Source of the DNA: Stenotrophomonas sp. NA06056
GTDB lineage: Bacteria; Pseudomonadota; Gammaproteobacteria; Xanthomonadales; Xanthomonadaceae
Assembly (NCBI RefSeq): GCF_013364355.1
Contig: NZ_CP054931.1
Span: 310,001 to 374,000, forward strand
DNA: 64,000 nt
Direction: 5' to 3'
Below, in pieces: positions 25,053-34,937 of the stretch. The position numbers and the translations under genes were made by a program. The notes under the pieces were generated by a model. It saw only the letters and a program-made list of their open reading frames with translations, did not search any database and was not told where the DNA came from. Numbering within the stretch: the first letter of the stretch is position 1; each line of letters starts with the position of its first letter.

Positions 25053-25805
25053 ATGACCCGAACCGTTCTGATTACCGGCGCCACCTCCGGCTTCGGCGCC
25101 GCCGCCGTGCATCGCTTCGCCCAGGCAGGCTGGAAGGTGATTGCCACCGGCCGTCGCAGCGAACGCCTGCAGCCGCTGGTGGAGCGCTATGGCAAGGAGG
25201 TGGTGCACGCGGCCGTGTTCGACGTGCGTGATCCGATCGCAATGGAAGCGGCACTGCTGGCCCTGCCGCCGGCCTTCGGCGACATCGACCTGCTGGTCAA
25301 CAATGCCGGTCTCGCCCAGGGCACCGCGCCGGCGCAGAGCGCCAGCCTGAAGGACTGGACGACGATGATCGACACCAACATCACCGCGCTGGTCACCCTG
25401 ACCCATCGCCTGTTGCCGCAGCTCGTGGAGCGCAAGGGCGCCATCATCAACATTTCGTCGGTGGCCGGTGTCTATCCGTATCCGGGCGGCAACGCCTATG
25501 GCGGCACCAAGGCCTTCGTCAGCCAGTTCTCGCTGGGCCTGCGCTCGGACCTGCACGGTACCGGCGTACGGGTGACCACCATCGAACCGGGCATGGCCGA
25601 AACAGAGTTCACCGTTGTCCGTACCCATGGCGACCAGGTCGCGTCGGACAAGCTGTACACCGGCGCCAACCCGATGACCGCCGAGGACATCGCCGAGCAG
25701 ATCTTCTGGGTGGCGAGCCTGCCGCCGCATCTGAACATCAATCGCCTGGAACTGATGCCGGTCAGCCAGTCGTTCGCCGGCTTCCAGGTTGCCCGCGAGG
25801 GCTGA
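25053..25805 (+). CDS. ydfG: SDR family NAD(P)-dependent oxidoreductase (YdfG-like)
   Basis: 250 residues from MTRTVLITGATSGFG (GGAG upstream). NADP-binding motif TGATSGFG at 8-15, the NNAG motif at about 86, catalytic Ser in NISSVAG and Tyr/Lys in NAYGGTKAF. The C-terminal part (LPPHLNINRLELMPVSQSFAGF) is the signature of the E. coli YdfG group, 3-hydroxy acid/malonic semialdehyde dehydrogenases that oxidise L-allo-threonine and serine or reduce malonic semialdehyde. Arg in the cofactor loop (GRRSERL) fits NADP. Monocistronic, followed by a SMAG dimer. Confidence 0.87.
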   Translation: MTRTVLITGATSGFGAAAVHRFAQAGWKVIATGRRSERLQPLVERYGKEVVHAAVFDVRDPIAMEAALLALPPAFGDIDLLVNNAGLAQGTAPAQSASLKDWTTMIDTNITALVTLTHRLLPQLVERKGAIINISSVAGVYPYPGGNAYGGTKAFVSQFSLGLRSDLHGTGVRVTTIEPGMAETEFTVVRTHGDQVASDKLYTGANPMTAEDIAEQIFWVASLPPHLNINRLELMPVSQSFAGFQVAREG

Positions 25806-25825
25806 TCCGCGTCCTGGATGCGTTC

Positions 25826-25888
25826 TGTAGAGCCGAGCCCATGCTCGGCTGATCGCCTAATGAAGCCGAGCATGGGCTCGGCTCTACA
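25826..25888. repeat. SMAG REP dimer in inverted orientation
   Basis: Two GTAG elements face each other: GTAGAGCCGAGCCCATGCTC at 25827 and the mirror copy ending in CTAC at 25887, with a 13-bp spacer. Together they make a long hairpin between the convergent SDR and SPOR genes. Confidence 0.85.
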
Positions 25889-25891
25889 GGC

Positions 25892-25920
25892 AAAAAAAAG
25901 CCGGGCAATGCACGGCTTTC
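25892..25920 (-). terminator. Rho-independent terminator of the SPOR gene
   Basis: On the minus strand AGCCG-TGCATTGCC-CGGCT is followed by TTTTTTTT, 20 bp after the SPOR stop. Confidence 0.85.
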
Positions 25921-25939
25921 TTCATTCATGCATGCAGAC

Positions 25940-26827
25940 TCACTGCGCCTTGATCGCCATCGCCTGCAGGCCGGTGCCATCCAGCTTCTGCTTGGCTTCG
26001 GAAAGCTCACCGGCACTGCCATAGGGCCCCATGCGCACGCGGTAGACGGTCTTGCCGTTGATCTGCGCCGACTCCACGCGTGCGGCCAGGCCCATCATCG
26101 CCAGCTTGGCCTTGGTTGCCTCCGCATCGCCGGACGCGCCGAACGCACCTGCCTGCAGGATGTAGCGGGCGTTGTCGGCCGATGCCGGGGCTGCCGCAGC
26201 GCTGGCGGCGGCCGGCGCGGCTTCGCTGCGTGCCGCAGGAGCGGCGGCAACGGTACTGGCCGGCACAGTGGTGCCGGCTGCTGGCGTCGCTGCTGCCGGG
26301 CGTTCACTTACCGGGGTCGGCAGCGGACGGCTGGTGGCGGTCACCGGCGCGGTGCTGGCAACGCTCGCCGTCGCCGCAGGTGCGGCGGCCGCAACCGCCG
26401 GCACCGGCTTGCCTTCCAGTGCGGCCTGCGCGCGCTGCGCTTCGGCCTTGGCCCGGCGCTGGTCTTCGGCACGCGCGCTGGCGGCCAGTTCGGCGTCGGA
26501 CATTTCCACTTCCTTGCCCGGCAGCAGGGTGTAGAAGTCGTACTGGGTGGCGGCCGGCTTTTCCGGTTCGGCCGGTTTCGGCGTGGCCGGCTGTGCGACC
26601 GGCTGGGTGCCGACATCGCTTTCGCCATCGGCCACCGGCGCCGGCTGCGCGTTCGGGTTCGGCTGCGGACCGGCGCGCAGGAAGCCATCACCCTCGCCCT
26701 TGAACAGGTTCGGCGCCGCCAGGAACACCACGGCAGCGATCGCCACGCCGGCAACCAGCCACACCCATCCGGGCGTGCCTTGGCTGCTGTTGCGCCGAGC
26801 CTGTGTCTTGCCGCGTCGTGCTGCCAT
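25940..26827 (-). CDS. SPOR domain-containing membrane protein
   Basis: 295 residues: a basic N-terminus (MAARRGKTQARRNS), one transmembrane helix (about 19-42), a long Ala/Pro-rich linker at 50-215 and a C-terminal SPOR domain (about 218-293; YILQAGAFGASGDAEATKAK, VYRVRMGPYGS). This is the FtsN-like architecture: the SPOR domain binds denuded peptidoglycan at the septum. In many proteobacteria a SPOR/FtsN-like gene follows argS, as it does here with 21 bp between. It may be the FtsN equivalent of this organism, but short FtsN helix motifs were not identified. Confidence 0.87.
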   Translation of the reverse strand: MAARRGKTQARRNSSQGTPGWVWLVAGVAIAAVVFLAAPNLFKGEGDGFLRAGPQPNPNAQPAPVADGESDVGTQPVAQPATPKPAEPEKPAATQYDFYTLLPGKEVEMSDAELAASARAEDQRRAKAEAQRAQAALEGKPVPAVAAAAPAATASVASTAPVTATSRPLPTPVSERPAAATPAAGTTVPASTVAAAPAARSEAAPAAASAAAAPASADNARYILQAGAFGASGDAEATKAKLAMMGLAARVESAQINGKTVYRVRMGPYGSAGELSEAKQKLDGTGLQAMAIKAQ

Positions 26828-26848
26828 GTCTACTGCGTCTCCTGAGAC

Positions 26849-28537
26849 TTACATTTTTTCCGGGGCGGAAACGCCCAGGAGGTCGAGGCCGTTGGCCAGT
26901 ACCTGGCGCGCTGCGCAGGCCAGGGTCAACTTGGCGTTGCGATCGGTCGCGTCGTCCACCAGCACCGGTGTCCCGTGATACCACGTGTGGAACGCGTGCG
27001 CCAATTCGCGCAGGTACTGCGCGACCAGGTGCGGTTCCAGCGCCACGCCAGCCGCTTCCACCACTTCCGGATAACGCGAGATCTCGTTCATCAGGGCCAG
27101 CGACGCGTCATCGGCCAGACGGCCCAGGTTGGACAGGCCCGTGTCCTGTTCGTAGACCAGGCCCTTCTCCTGCGCCTGGCGCAGCAGGCTGCAGACGCGG
27201 GCATGCGCGTACTGCACGTAGAACACCGGGTTGTCGTTGCTCTGCTGACGGGCCAGATCGATGTCGAAGGTCAGCTGCGAATCGGGCTTGCGCGCGATCA
27301 GGAACCAGCGGGTCGCGTCGCGGCCGGCTTCTTCGATGAGGTCGCGCAGGGTGAAGTAGCTGCCGGCACGCTTGGACAGCTTCACTTCCTCGCCGCCGCG
27401 CATGACGGTGACCATCTGGTGCAGCACGTATTCCGGCCAGCCCTGCGGGATGCCTACTTCCATGGCCTGCAGGCCGGCACGCACGCGCGCCAGCGAACCG
27501 TGGTGGTCCGCGCCCAGCTCGGTGATCGCACGCTCATAGCCACGCTGCCACTTCGACAGGTGGTAGGCCACGTCCGGCACGAAGTAGGTGAAGGTGCCGT
27601 CGGACTTGCGCATGACGCGGTCCTTGTCGTCACCGAAGTCGGTGCTGCGCAGCCACAGCGCGCCGCCTTCTTCATAGGTATGGCCCGACGCCTGCAGCTT
27701 GGCCACCGCTTCGGCAACCTTGCCGTCGGCGTACAGCGAGCTTTCCAGGAAGTAGATGTCGAAATCCACGCCGAACGCGGCCAGGTCCAGGTTCTGCTCG
27801 TTGCGCAGGTAGGCGACGGCGAAGCGGCGGATCGCCTGCATGTCGTCCGGGTCCTTGGCGCCGGTCACGAGGGTGCCTTCCAGGTCGACGCTGGCGCCGA
27901 TCATGTAGGCACGTGCCACGTCGGCGATGTAATCGCCGCGGTAACCGCCTTCGGGCCAGCCTTCCTGGTCCGGAGCGATGCCCTTCACCCGTGCCTGGGT
28001 GGACAGTGCCAGGTTCTCGATCTGCACACCGGCGTCGTTGTAGTAGAACTCGCGCTTGGCGTTCCAGCCGTTGGCATCGAGCACGCGTGCCACGCAGTCG
28101 CCGATGGCTGCGGCGCGGCCGTGGCCGACATGCAGCGGGCCAGTCGGGTTGGCCGACACATACTCCACGCCCACCGTGCGTCCATTGCCGGACAGGTTGC
28201 GGCCGTAATCGGCGCCTTCCTTGATCACGGTGGCGGCTTCACGCTGGTACGCGGCCGGTGCCAGGTGGAAATTGATGAAGCCCGGGCCGGCGATCTCGAC
28301 CTTGCTGACGTCTTCGCTGCGCGGCAGCGCCTCGACCAGCGCCTGTGCCAGCGCGCGCGGATTGCTGCGCGCGGCTTTGGCCAGCAGCATCGCGGCGTTG
28401 GTGGCGAAGTCGCCATGGTCGCGGGTCTTCGGGCGCTCGACCACGAAGTCCGGCGGCAGGGAGTCGACGGGCAGGGTGCCATTGGCGCGCAGGGCTTCGA
28501 TGCCTTGGCTGATCAGGGCGCGGAGGAGATTTTTCAC
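26849..28537 (-). CDS. argS: Arginyl-tRNA synthetase
   Basis: 562 residues from a GTG start ([16 protein letters not shown]); the ATG-less extension upstream is not conserved-looking. The ArgRS-specific N-terminal Add1 domain covers about 1-90, the HIGH motif is HVGH at 136-139, the KMSKS-like motif is VKLSKRAGS near residue 384, and the C-terminal DALR anticodon-binding domain ends in [18 protein letters not shown]. It charges tRNA-Arg in the cytosol and is essential. Second only in that it precedes the SPOR gene on the same strand. Confidence 0.96.
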   Translation of the reverse strand: MKNLLRALISQGIEALRANGTLPVDSLPPDFVVERPKTRDHGDFATNAAMLLAKAARSNPRALAQALVEALPRSEDVSKVEIAGPGFINFHLAPAAYQREAATVIKEGADYGRNLSGNGRTVGVEYVSANPTGPLHVGHGRAAAIGDCVARVLDANGWNAKREFYYNDAGVQIENLALSTQARVKGIAPDQEGWPEGGYRGDYIADVARAYMIGASVDLEGTLVTGAKDPDDMQAIRRFAVAYLRNEQNLDLAAFGVDFDIYFLESSLYADGKVAEAVAKLQASGHTYEEGGALWLRSTDFGDDKDRVMRKSDGTFTYFVPDVAYHLSKWQRGYERAITELGADHHGSLARVRAGLQAMEVGIPQGWPEYVLHQMVTVMRGGEEVKLSKRAGSYFTLRDLIEEAGRDATRWFLIARKPDSQLTFDIDLARQQSNDNPVFYVQYAHARVCSLLRQAQEKGLVYEQDTGLSNLGRLADDASLALMNEISRYPEVVEAAGVALEPHLVAQYLRELAHAFHTWYHGTPVLVDDATDRNAKLTLACAARQVLANGLDLLGVSAPEKM

Positions 28538-28651
28538 GAGGCCTGCTGTGAGAATGAGCGGCGGAATCGCCCATTTTAGCGCAGATGCCGGGCCCAACGC
28601 TGACCGAGGCCTGCCTGCGAGGGCACGCGGGGTCGCTTGCTGCGGCAGGGC

Positions 28652-29356
28652 TCACCCCACCACGCGGGCCCGAAGCGGCGGTAGAAGGCCCCGTTCAGCA
28701 AATGAAACGGGACGCCCCTCGCCCACCACGAAGTGGTCCAGCAGGCGGATGTCGACCAGTGCCAGTGCCCGTTGCAGCTCCTCGGTGATCTGCGCGTCGG
28801 CCGCCGAGGGTTCCGGGTCGCCGGAGGGGTGGTTGTGGCTGAGGATGACCGCGGCGGCGTTGTGCAGCAGCGCTCTGCGCACCACCTCGCGGGGATAGAC
28901 CGGGGCCGCATTGATGGTGCCGGCGAACAGTTCCTCGCAGGCGATCAGGCGGTGGCGGTTGTCCAGGAACAACACCACGAACAGTTCCCGTGCCTGCCCG
29001 CGCAGGCGGTGCTGCAGGTAACGGCCGACGGCGGCAGGGTTGTTGCCGACTGCCTCGCCCTGCTGCAGTTCAGCGGCCAGATAGCGGTGGGCCAGTTCCA
29101 GCCCTGCGGCCAGCGTGCAGCTGCGTGCCGGCCCCAACCCGGGAAGTTTCGACAGTTCGTGGGCCGAGCGGTCCAGCAATACCCGCAGAGGCCCGTGGGC
29201 AAGCAACAGGTCGCGCGCGGTCTGTACCGCGTCCCGGCCGCCAATGCCGGAACCGAGGAACAGGGCGAGCAGTTCGGCGTCGGACAGTGACGCGGGACCC
29301 CGGGCCAGCAGTTTCTCGCGGGGGCGCTCTTCTTCGGGCCATTCATGGATGGGCAT
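28652..29356 (-). CDS. radC: RadC family JAB1/MPN-domain protein
   Basis: 234 residues from [20 protein letters not shown]. An N-terminal helix-hairpin-helix region ([13 protein letters not shown] and [18 protein letters not shown]) is followed by the RadC JAMM domain with the metal motif [14 protein letters not shown] at about 170. Once linked to DNA repair, the true function of RadC is unsettled. Another in-frame ATG four codons upstream is possible. Confidence 0.92.
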   Translation of the reverse strand: MPIHEWPEEERPREKLLARGPASLSDAELLALFLGSGIGGRDAVQTARDLLLAHGPLRVLLDRSAHELSKLPGLGPARSCTLAAGLELAHRYLAAELQQGEAVGNNPAAVGRYLQHRLRGQARELFVVLFLDNRHRLIACEELFAGTINAAPVYPREVVRRALLHNAAAVILSHNHPSGDPEPSAADAQITEELQRALALVDIRLLDHFVVGEGRPVSFAERGLLPPLRARVVG

Positions 29357-29427
29357 GGCACCCAGCATGGCGTTCCGCGCCGGCCGGTCCCATAGGCCCT
29401 TGCCGTGGCCGCGGGTCGGCCAAGTCC

Positions 29428-30054
29428 TCAGTCGTGCCGGGTCTGCAGGTAGTCGTACAGCTCCTGGTTGGTCTGCAGGCCCAGCTTGCGCATGGCTTCG
29501 GCCTTCTGCCGGCTGATCGTCTTCGGGCTTCGCCCGCAGCGATCGGCGATGGCGTTGATGTTCAGGCCCTCGGCCAGCAGCTGCAGCACTTCAAGTTCGC
29601 GTGTCGACAACGCAGCCGGTGGATGCGGAAACAGCAGATCGCGCGCCTGCAGATGACGCCGCAGATGATCGGAGACGAACACCTGGCCCGCCATGGCGGC
29701 ATTCAGGGCCTGGCCCAGCTCGGGGAAGCCGGCGCTCTTGTCGACCAGACCGTGTACGCCATCGCGCAGGAGGCCATCAAGCAGCCCGGGGTGCCGCGCC
29801 CCGGTCAGTACGACCACGGGAAGGTCGGGGTGGCGCTGGCGCAGCACCGCCAGCAGTTCGGGGCCATCCGGGCCGGGGCCGGGCATGGACAGGTCGGTGA
29901 GCACGGCATGGCAGGGCTGCTTTGCCAGCAGCTGCAGCAGTCCGGCACCGTCGGCGGCGGCACCGGCCACATCCATCTGGTGGCGCTCAAGCACGATTCG
30001 GATGCCGTGCAGGACGACCGGGTGGTCGTCGGCAATGATGATGCGCGGTTGCAC
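29428..30054 (-). CDS. LuxR/NarL-type response regulator (RcsB-like)
   Basis: 208 residues from a GTG start ([20 protein letters not shown]) with GAGGAG upstream; the track-length extension of about 70 residues has no start context. The receiver keeps the acidic pair ADD (9-10), Asp54 in LTDLSMPG, Thr in VLTGAR and Lys in LVDKSAG. The LuxR HTH is at about 140-200 ([20 protein letters not shown], then [19 protein letters not shown]). DDHPVVLHG and SxKTISxQK are typical for the RcsB/BvgA-like group. There is no kinase gene nearby, so the partner is unknown. Confidence 0.89.
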   Translation of the reverse strand: MQPRIIIADDHPVVLHGIRIVLERHQMDVAGAAADGAGLLQLLAKQPCHAVLTDLSMPGPGPDGPELLAVLRQRHPDLPVVVLTGARHPGLLDGLLRDGVHGLVDKSAGFPELGQALNAAMAGQVFVSDHLRRHLQARDLLFPHPPAALSTRELEVLQLLAEGLNINAIADRCGRSPKTISRQKAEAMRKLGLQTNQELYDYLQTRHD

Positions 30055-30278
30055 GGGGAGCTCCTCGGAAATCGAACGGCACAGCTGGAGGCCAGTGACG
30101 ATTCTGCAAAGCGGGGACGCAAAGAGGTATAGGAAAGTTCCGAAACGGCGCGCAGCAAACCCGGAAAACACGCCAGGTCCCCGCCCATGTGCTGATAGCC
30201 GCCCGCTATGTGCTGCGTGTACCAGGACGTTGCTGGCCTTCGGGTAAGCTAACGCCCTCGTTTGCACAGGAATTCCAG

Positions 30279-31541
30279 GTGGCTGATTCTCCCAACGCTT
30301 CCCCGACGCGGATCCGCGCGCTGGAAGGCCAGAAACTGCTCTTGTGTGTCGGCGGCGGGATCGCCGCGTACAAGGCCCTGGAACTGGTCAGGCGCCTGCG
30401 CGATGCCGGTGCGCTGGTGCAGGTGGCGATGACGGCCGGTGCCCAGCAGTTCGTCACGCCGCTCAGCTTCCAGGCCCTTTCCGGCCAGCCGACCCGCACC
30501 ACGTTGTGGGACAGCGCCGCCGAACAGGCCATGGGCCACATTGAACTGGCCCGCTGGGCCGATCGCATCGTGATCGCGCCGGGCACCGCCGATCTGCTGG
30601 CACGCCTGGCCCAGGGCCACGCCGATGACCTGGTCAGCACCCTGTGCCTGGCCAGCACCGCACCGCTGACCGTGTGCCCGGCGATGAACCATCGGATGTG
30701 GCTGCATCCGGCCACCCAGGCCAATATCGCCCTGCTGCGCCAGCGTGGCGCCCAGGTGATCGGTCCGGTCGATGGGCCGTTGGCCGAAGGCGAGTCCGGC
30801 CCTGGCCGTCTGGCCGAGCCGGGTGACATCGTTGCTGCCCTGGCTGCCAACGGCACTGCCGGCACCGTCGCTACGGCGCCGGAAACGCGCGCGCTGCAGG
30901 GTCTGCGCCTGCTGATCAGCGCTGGCCCGACGTATGAAGACATCGATCCGGTGCGCTATGTGGGCAACCGCAGCAGCGGCAAGATGGGGTACGCGCTGGC
31001 CGCCGCCGCGGCCGCGCTGGGGGCCCAGGTGGTGCTGGTCAGTGGCCCGGTGCAGCTGCCGACGCCGCCCGGCGTGCAGCGCATTGATGTGCGCTCTGCC
31101 GCGCAGATGCGCGACGCGGTACTGAATGCGTTGCCGGCCGACATCTATATCGGTGCTGCCGCCGTTTCCGACTACACCCCGCGCCAGGTCGCCGCGCAGA
31201 AGCTGAAGAAGACCGCCGACAGCCAGTCACTGGTGATCGAGCTGGTACGCACCCCGGACATCCTGGCCGAGGTTGCCGCGCAGACGCAGTCGTTGAAGCT
31301 GGTGGTCGGCTTTGCCGCCGAGACCCACGATGTGGAGAAATATGCGCGCGGCAAGCTGGTCGACAAGCGCCTGGATCTGGTGATCGCCAACCAGGTGGGC
31401 ATCAGCGGCGGTGGTTTCGAAAGCGACAACAATGCCGCCACCGCCTTCTGGCAGGATGGCGAACAGGTATTCCCGGCTACTTCCAAGCGTGAGCTGGCCG
31501 AACAACTGCTGGCACTGATCGCACGGAGACTTCAGGCATGA
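30279..31541 (+). CDS. coaBC: Bifunctional phosphopantothenoylcysteine decarboxylase/synthetase
   Basis: 420 residues from a GTG start ([22 protein letters not shown]) with AGGA 8 bp upstream. CoaC half (about 15-195): flavoprotein fold with [14 protein letters not shown], and PAMNHRMW with the active-site Asn; the substrate clamp follows. CoaB half (about 205-420): [26 protein letters not shown]-binding region split by the strand FAAETHD. It makes 4'-phosphopantetheine from phosphopantothenate and cysteine, an essential step of coenzyme A synthesis. It overlaps dut by the ATGA motif. Confidence 0.95.
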   Translation: MADSPNASPTRIRALEGQKLLLCVGGGIAAYKALELVRRLRDAGALVQVAMTAGAQQFVTPLSFQALSGQPTRTTLWDSAAEQAMGHIELARWADRIVIAPGTADLLARLAQGHADDLVSTLCLASTAPLTVCPAMNHRMWLHPATQANIALLRQRGAQVIGPVDGPLAEGESGPGRLAEPGDIVAALAANGTAGTVATAPETRALQGLRLLISAGPTYEDIDPVRYVGNRSSGKMGYALAAAAAALGAQVVLVSGPVQLPTPPGVQRIDVRSAAQMRDAVLNALPADIYIGAAAVSDYTPRQVAAQKLKKTADSQSLVIELVRTPDILAEVAAQTQSLKLVVGFAAETHDVEKYARGKLVDKRLDLVIANQVGISGGGFESDNNAATAFWQDGEQVFPATSKRELAEQLLALIARRLQA

Positions 31542-32026
31542 CCGAGGCAGGCAACACCCACGGATTTTCCCCGCAACCGTTGCAGGTCAAGCTGCTCGAC
31601 CCGCGCTTCGGCGACAGCTGGCCGCTGCCGGCCTATGCCACCGAAGCCAGCGCCGGCATGGATCTGCGCGCAGCGCTGGAAACCGCGCTGACCCTGCAGC
31701 CGGGCGATACCGCACTGGTCCCCAGCGGCCTGGCCATTCATATCGCCGATCCGCACCTGTGTGCGGTGATCCTGCCGCGCTCGGGCCTGGGCCATCGGCA
31801 TGGCATCGTACTGGGCAACGGCACCGGCCTGATCGACGCCGACTACCAGGGGCCGCTGCTGATCAGTGTCTGGAACCGTGGCCGCGAGGCCTTCACCATC
31901 GAGCCGGGCGATCGCATTGCCCAGCTGGTGGTGGTACCGATTGCCCGCGTCAGCCTGCAGGTGGTGGATACTTTCACCGACAGCGTGCGGGGAACGGGTG
32001 GATTCGGCCATACCGGGGTGCGTTGA
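31538..32026 (+). CDS. dut: dUTP diphosphatase
   Basis: 162 residues with the trimeric dUTPase motifs: [39 protein letters not shown] and the C-terminal [10 protein letters not shown] arm. It hydrolyses dUTP to dUMP, keeping uracil out of DNA and feeding thymidylate synthesis. The start codon overlaps the coaBC stop; the coaBC-dut pair is common in gamma-proteobacteria, and the phosphoglucomutase gene follows after 12 bp. Confidence 0.96.
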   Translation: MTEAGNTHGFSPQPLQVKLLDPRFGDSWPLPAYATEASAGMDLRAALETALTLQPGDTALVPSGLAIHIADPHLCAVILPRSGLGHRHGIVLGNGTGLIDADYQGPLLISVWNRGREAFTIEPGDRIAQLVVVPIARVSLQVVDTFTDSVRGTGGFGHTGVR

Positions 32027-32038
32027 CAGGGGACATCG

Positions 32039-34390
32039 ATGAGCGGCATCGGGGAAGCACAGCGGGGAAAGTCGTTGGGACGGAGCGCGCCATTGCTGGG
32101 CGTGCTGCTGGTACTGCTGGCCGGCTGGTTCGGCTGGAGCGCGGTGCAGCAGTGGCGACAGGCGGCCAGCGGGGAAGCGCTGGAACAGGCGCGCGACCAG
32201 GCCGTGCAAGGGCTGCAGCAGGCTGCCGCCGGCCAACTGCAGCAGCTGCAGCAGCACTTGAAGGGCGACCGCGTCCAGCAGGCGCTGCAGGCCGGTGATG
32301 CGGCCGGTGCCGCGCTGGCACTGCGGGAAAGCTGGACCGGCGTCGAGCAGGTGGACGTGCTGAGCGCTGACCTCGCCGCAGGCTATGCCGATGCGGCCAC
32401 GTTTGGATATGCACGCCTGGCCCTGCTGGAATCGGCGCTGGCAGATGGCAAGCCAACCCTGCGGGTGATCCGCGATGGCGGAGGCAACCGCCTGGGTCTG
32501 GCCGCGCCGGTAGAGTTGGCCGGCGTCGGACCGGCGGTGGTCTATGTCCGCCAGCCGCTGCTGCGCTTGACCGCGCCGCTGGATCAGGTGCAGGCCCCCG
32601 GCAATGGCTTCCTGGCGCTGCGCCAGGGAGCGCACAACATCGTGGCGCAGGGGGACAGCGGCCTGTCCGAGAGCGCCGAGGCAATGGCGCGCCCGGTGGC
32701 CGGAACCCCGCTGCGACTGACCGCCGCGGTGCCCAACGTGGAACCCGGCCCGTTGGGGCTGGGAGCCCTCGCCAGCGCGATTGTCGCCCTGTTGCTGGCC
32801 TTCATCGCGGTACTGCTGGTGGTAGGCCGTGGCCGACTGCCGAAGTCACTGCCATTGCCCATCCGGCGCAGCGCAGTGGCCGACGCCGATCACGGCCCGA
32901 CCCTGCGTGAAAGCCTGCAGATGGTTCCGCCGACGGTGCCCAACGAGGCGCTGTCCGACGTTGCGCCGCCTCCTCCGCCACCACCGGTTCCCGCCGAGGC
33001 GCTGGCTGCAGGCATCTTCCGCGCGTACGACATCCGCGGCGTGGTCGGCAGCGAGCTGACCGCGCGCACCGCCGCGCTGATCGGGCAGGCAATCGGCACC
33101 GTCGCCCTCGAGCAGGGCCTGCGCGAGGTGGTGATCGGCCGCGATGGCCGCCTGTCGGGTCCTGAGTTGTCGGCCGGTCTGGCCGAAGGCCTGCGGCGTG
33201 CCGGCTGTGCGGTGATCGATATCGGCCTGGCGCCGACTCCGGTGGTGTATTTCGCCGCCTTCCATCTGCGCACCGGCACCTGCGTCGCGGTCACCGGCAG
33301 CCACAATCCGCCGGACTACAACGGTTTCAAGATCGTCATCGGCGGTGAGACCCTGTCTGGTGATGCGATCACCGACCTGTACCAGCGCATTGTCGAAGGC
33401 CGTCTGGTCCAGGCTGCGGAGCCGGGCGACTACCAGCAGCGCGAGGTCAGCGCCGACTACATCCAGCGTATTGCCGATGATGTGCAGCTGGACCGCCCGT
33501 TGAAGGTGGTTGCCGATGCAGGCAACGGCGTGGCGGGTGCCTTCGCGCCGCAGCTGCTGGAAGCGATCGGCGCCGAAGTGATTCCGTTGTACTGCGATGT
33601 CGACGGCACTTTCCCCAACCATCACCCCGATCCCAGCGAACCGGCCAACCTGGAAGACCTGGTGCAGACGGTCAAGCGCTTTGGCGCCGACCTCGGCGTG
33701 GCGTTCGATGGTGATGGCGATCGCCTCGGCGTGGTGACCGGCGAAGGCAAGATCATCTACGCCGACCGCCTGCTGATGCTGTTCGCCGCCGACGTACTGA
33801 TGCGCAACCCGGGCGCGATGGTGATCTACGACGTGAAGTGCACCGGCACGTTGTCCGATCATGTGCTGCGCAATGGGGGCAGTCCGTTGATGTGGAAGAC
33901 CGGGCATTCGCTGATGAAGGCGAAGATGCGCGAGACCGACGCCGAACTGGCGGGCGAGATGAGCGGCCACTTCTTCTTCAAGGAGCGCTGGTTCGGCTTC
34001 GACGATGGCCTGTATGCCGCTGCGCGCCTGCTGGAAATCCTGGCCCAGCGCGAAGAAGCGCCGGACGACGTGCTGGCCGAACTGCCGGAAATGGTGGCGA
34101 CGCCGGAGTTGAAGGTGCCGGTGGCCGAAGGAACCCCGCATGCGCTGGTGGCGATGCTGGCGGCCGCTGCGCAGTCGCCGGACAACCCGTATGTCGGCGG
34201 TCGCCTGTCGACCATCGACGGCCTGCGGGTGGACTTCGCCGACGGCTGGGGCCTGGTGCGCGCCTCCAACACCACGCCGGTGCTGGTGCTGCGTTTCGAA
34301 GGCAACGACGAGGCCGCACTGGAGCGCATCCAGGCACTCTTCCGCAGCCAGCTGCAACCGGTGCTGGGCGACACCCCGCTGGGGTTCTGA
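32039..34390 (+). CDS. Phosphomannomutase/phosphoglucomutase with membrane-bound N-terminal domain
   Basis: 783 residues, about 320 more than a classic AlgC-type enzyme (about 460). Residues 1-320 hold a helix at about 18-36, a periplasmic-looking domain (40-245) with a coiled-coil-like Gln/Ala stretch, and a second helix at about 243-265, then a Pro-rich linker (APPPPPPPVPAEA). The catalytic part starts at AAGIFRAYDIRG: phosphoserine in TGSHNPPDYNG at about 421, Mg2+ loop FDGDGDRLGV, sugar loop EMSGHFFFKE and phosphate loop near RASNTTPVLVLRFEG. It interconverts hexose-1- and -6-phosphates for LPS and exopolysaccharide. Similar long forms occur in Pseudomonas and Xanthomonas. Confidence 0.92.
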   Translation: MSGIGEAQRGKSLGRSAPLLGVLLVLLAGWFGWSAVQQWRQAASGEALEQARDQAVQGLQQAAAGQLQQLQQHLKGDRVQQALQAGDAAGAALALRESWTGVEQVDVLSADLAAGYADAATFGYARLALLESALADGKPTLRVIRDGGGNRLGLAAPVELAGVGPAVVYVRQPLLRLTAPLDQVQAPGNGFLALRQGAHNIVAQGDSGLSESAEAMARPVAGTPLRLTAAVPNVEPGPLGLGALASAIVALLLAFIAVLLVVGRGRLPKSLPLPIRRSAVADADHGPTLRESLQMVPPTVPNEALSDVAPPPPPPPVPAEALAAGIFRAYDIRGVVGSELTARTAALIGQAIGTVALEQGLREVVIGRDGRLSGPELSAGLAEGLRRAGCAVIDIGLAPTPVVYFAAFHLRTGTCVAVTGSHNPPDYNGFKIVIGGETLSGDAITDLYQRIVEGRLVQAAEPGDYQQREVSADYIQRIADDVQLDRPLKVVADAGNGVAGAFAPQLLEAIGAEVIPLYCDVDGTFPNHHPDPSEPANLEDLVQTVKRFGADLGVAFDGDGDRLGVVTGEGKIIYADRLLMLFAADVLMRNPGAMVIYDVKCTGTLSDHVLRNGGSPLMWKTGHSLMKAKMRETDAELAGEMSGHFFFKERWFGFDDGLYAAARLLEILAQREEAPDDVLAELPEMVATPELKVPVAEGTPHALVAMLAAAAQSPDNPYVGGRLSTIDGLRVDFADGWGLVRASNTTPVLVLRFEGNDEAALERIQALFRSQLQPVLGDTPLGF

Positions 34391-34391
34391 G

Positions 34392-34413
34392 GTGGCGCCG
34401 GGCTGCGCCCGGC
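34392..34413 (+). repeat. SMAG-like hairpin
   Basis: GTGG-header with hairpin GCCGGG-CTGCG-CCCGGC, right after the phosphomutase stop; probably also helps to end its transcript. Confidence 0.55.
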
Positions 34414-34465
34414 ACCCGCCGAATCCACGTCAACGTCAAATTCAACCGCTGGCTTCCTGCGGGAT

Positions 34466-34567
34466 GGCGGGGTGGGTCCGGTTGCGGGGGACGCTGCAAG
34501 TACGTCCATGTAAGCTCGGTCGCCGCATCCATGCGGCTCACGCCCCCGCAACCGGACCCACCCCGCC
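34466..34567. repeat. Structured intergenic repeat, copy A (25-bp perfect stem, 52-nt loop)
   Basis: Left arm 34466-34490 pairs perfectly over 25 bp with right arm 34543-34567. The 52-nt loop contains CGGTCGCCGCATCCATGCGG, itself a small hairpin (CCGCAT/ATGCGG). The flanks GGCTTCCTGCGGGATGGC and CCGCCTTCGA recur in copy B at 34749-34850 in the opposite orientation. Part of a 547-bp stretch (34391-34937) that has no gene and consists mostly of repeats. Confidence 0.85.
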
Positions 34568-34616
34568 TTCGAGAGATCTCCGCGGTCTGTCGGAATGGCA
34601 TGGCCTGCTCTTGGGG

Positions 34617-34726
34617 GTGTCGACCTTGGTCGACACGTAGATCCACGCCATGCGTGGATGTTTTTCGATCAATTGTCGAAATATTCGATTCCGATGGAGA
34701 TTCATCCACGCATGGCGTGGATCTAC
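34617..34726. repeat. SMAG cluster: GTCGACC hairpin plus inverted GTAGATCCACG dimer
   Basis: A 9-bp hairpin GTGTCGACC / GGTCGACAC (34617-34636) directly precedes GTAGATCCACGCCATGCGTG at 34637; the mirror copy ending in GGATCTAC closes at 34726. The 44-bp AT-rich spacer contains TTTCGA / TCGAAA. Confidence 0.8.
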
Positions 34727-34748
34727 TGGCCACCGGGAAACCGTCGAA

Positions 34749-34850
34749 GGCGGGGCACTGTGGGTGTGCGGGGTGTGAGCCGCATGGATGCGGCGACCAA
34801 GCCCCCATGGACGGGTTCACGGCGGCCCCGCACACCCACAGTGCCTCGCC
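34749..34850. repeat. Structured intergenic repeat, copy B (25-bp stem with one wobble, 52-nt loop)
   Basis: Left arm 34749-34773 pairs with right arm 34826-34850 at 24 of 25 positions, the exception being a G-T wobble. Read on the minus strand it matches copy A in both flanks, in loop length (52 nt) and in most of the loop, but the centre of the stem is a different sequence. Confidence 0.85.
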
Positions 34851-34937
34851 ATCCCGCAGGAAGCCGCTTTGGCTGTTGCCGTTGCTCCGGCTGTTGCTTG
34901 AAAGCCTCTGCGGGTGCAGGGCGCAGCCCTGCCGACC

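Noticed and set aside
34391..34937. A composite transposon or IS remnant in the repeat-rich gap
   Set aside because: No transposase fragment or target-site duplication can be seen; the repeats are SMAG and stem-loop units.
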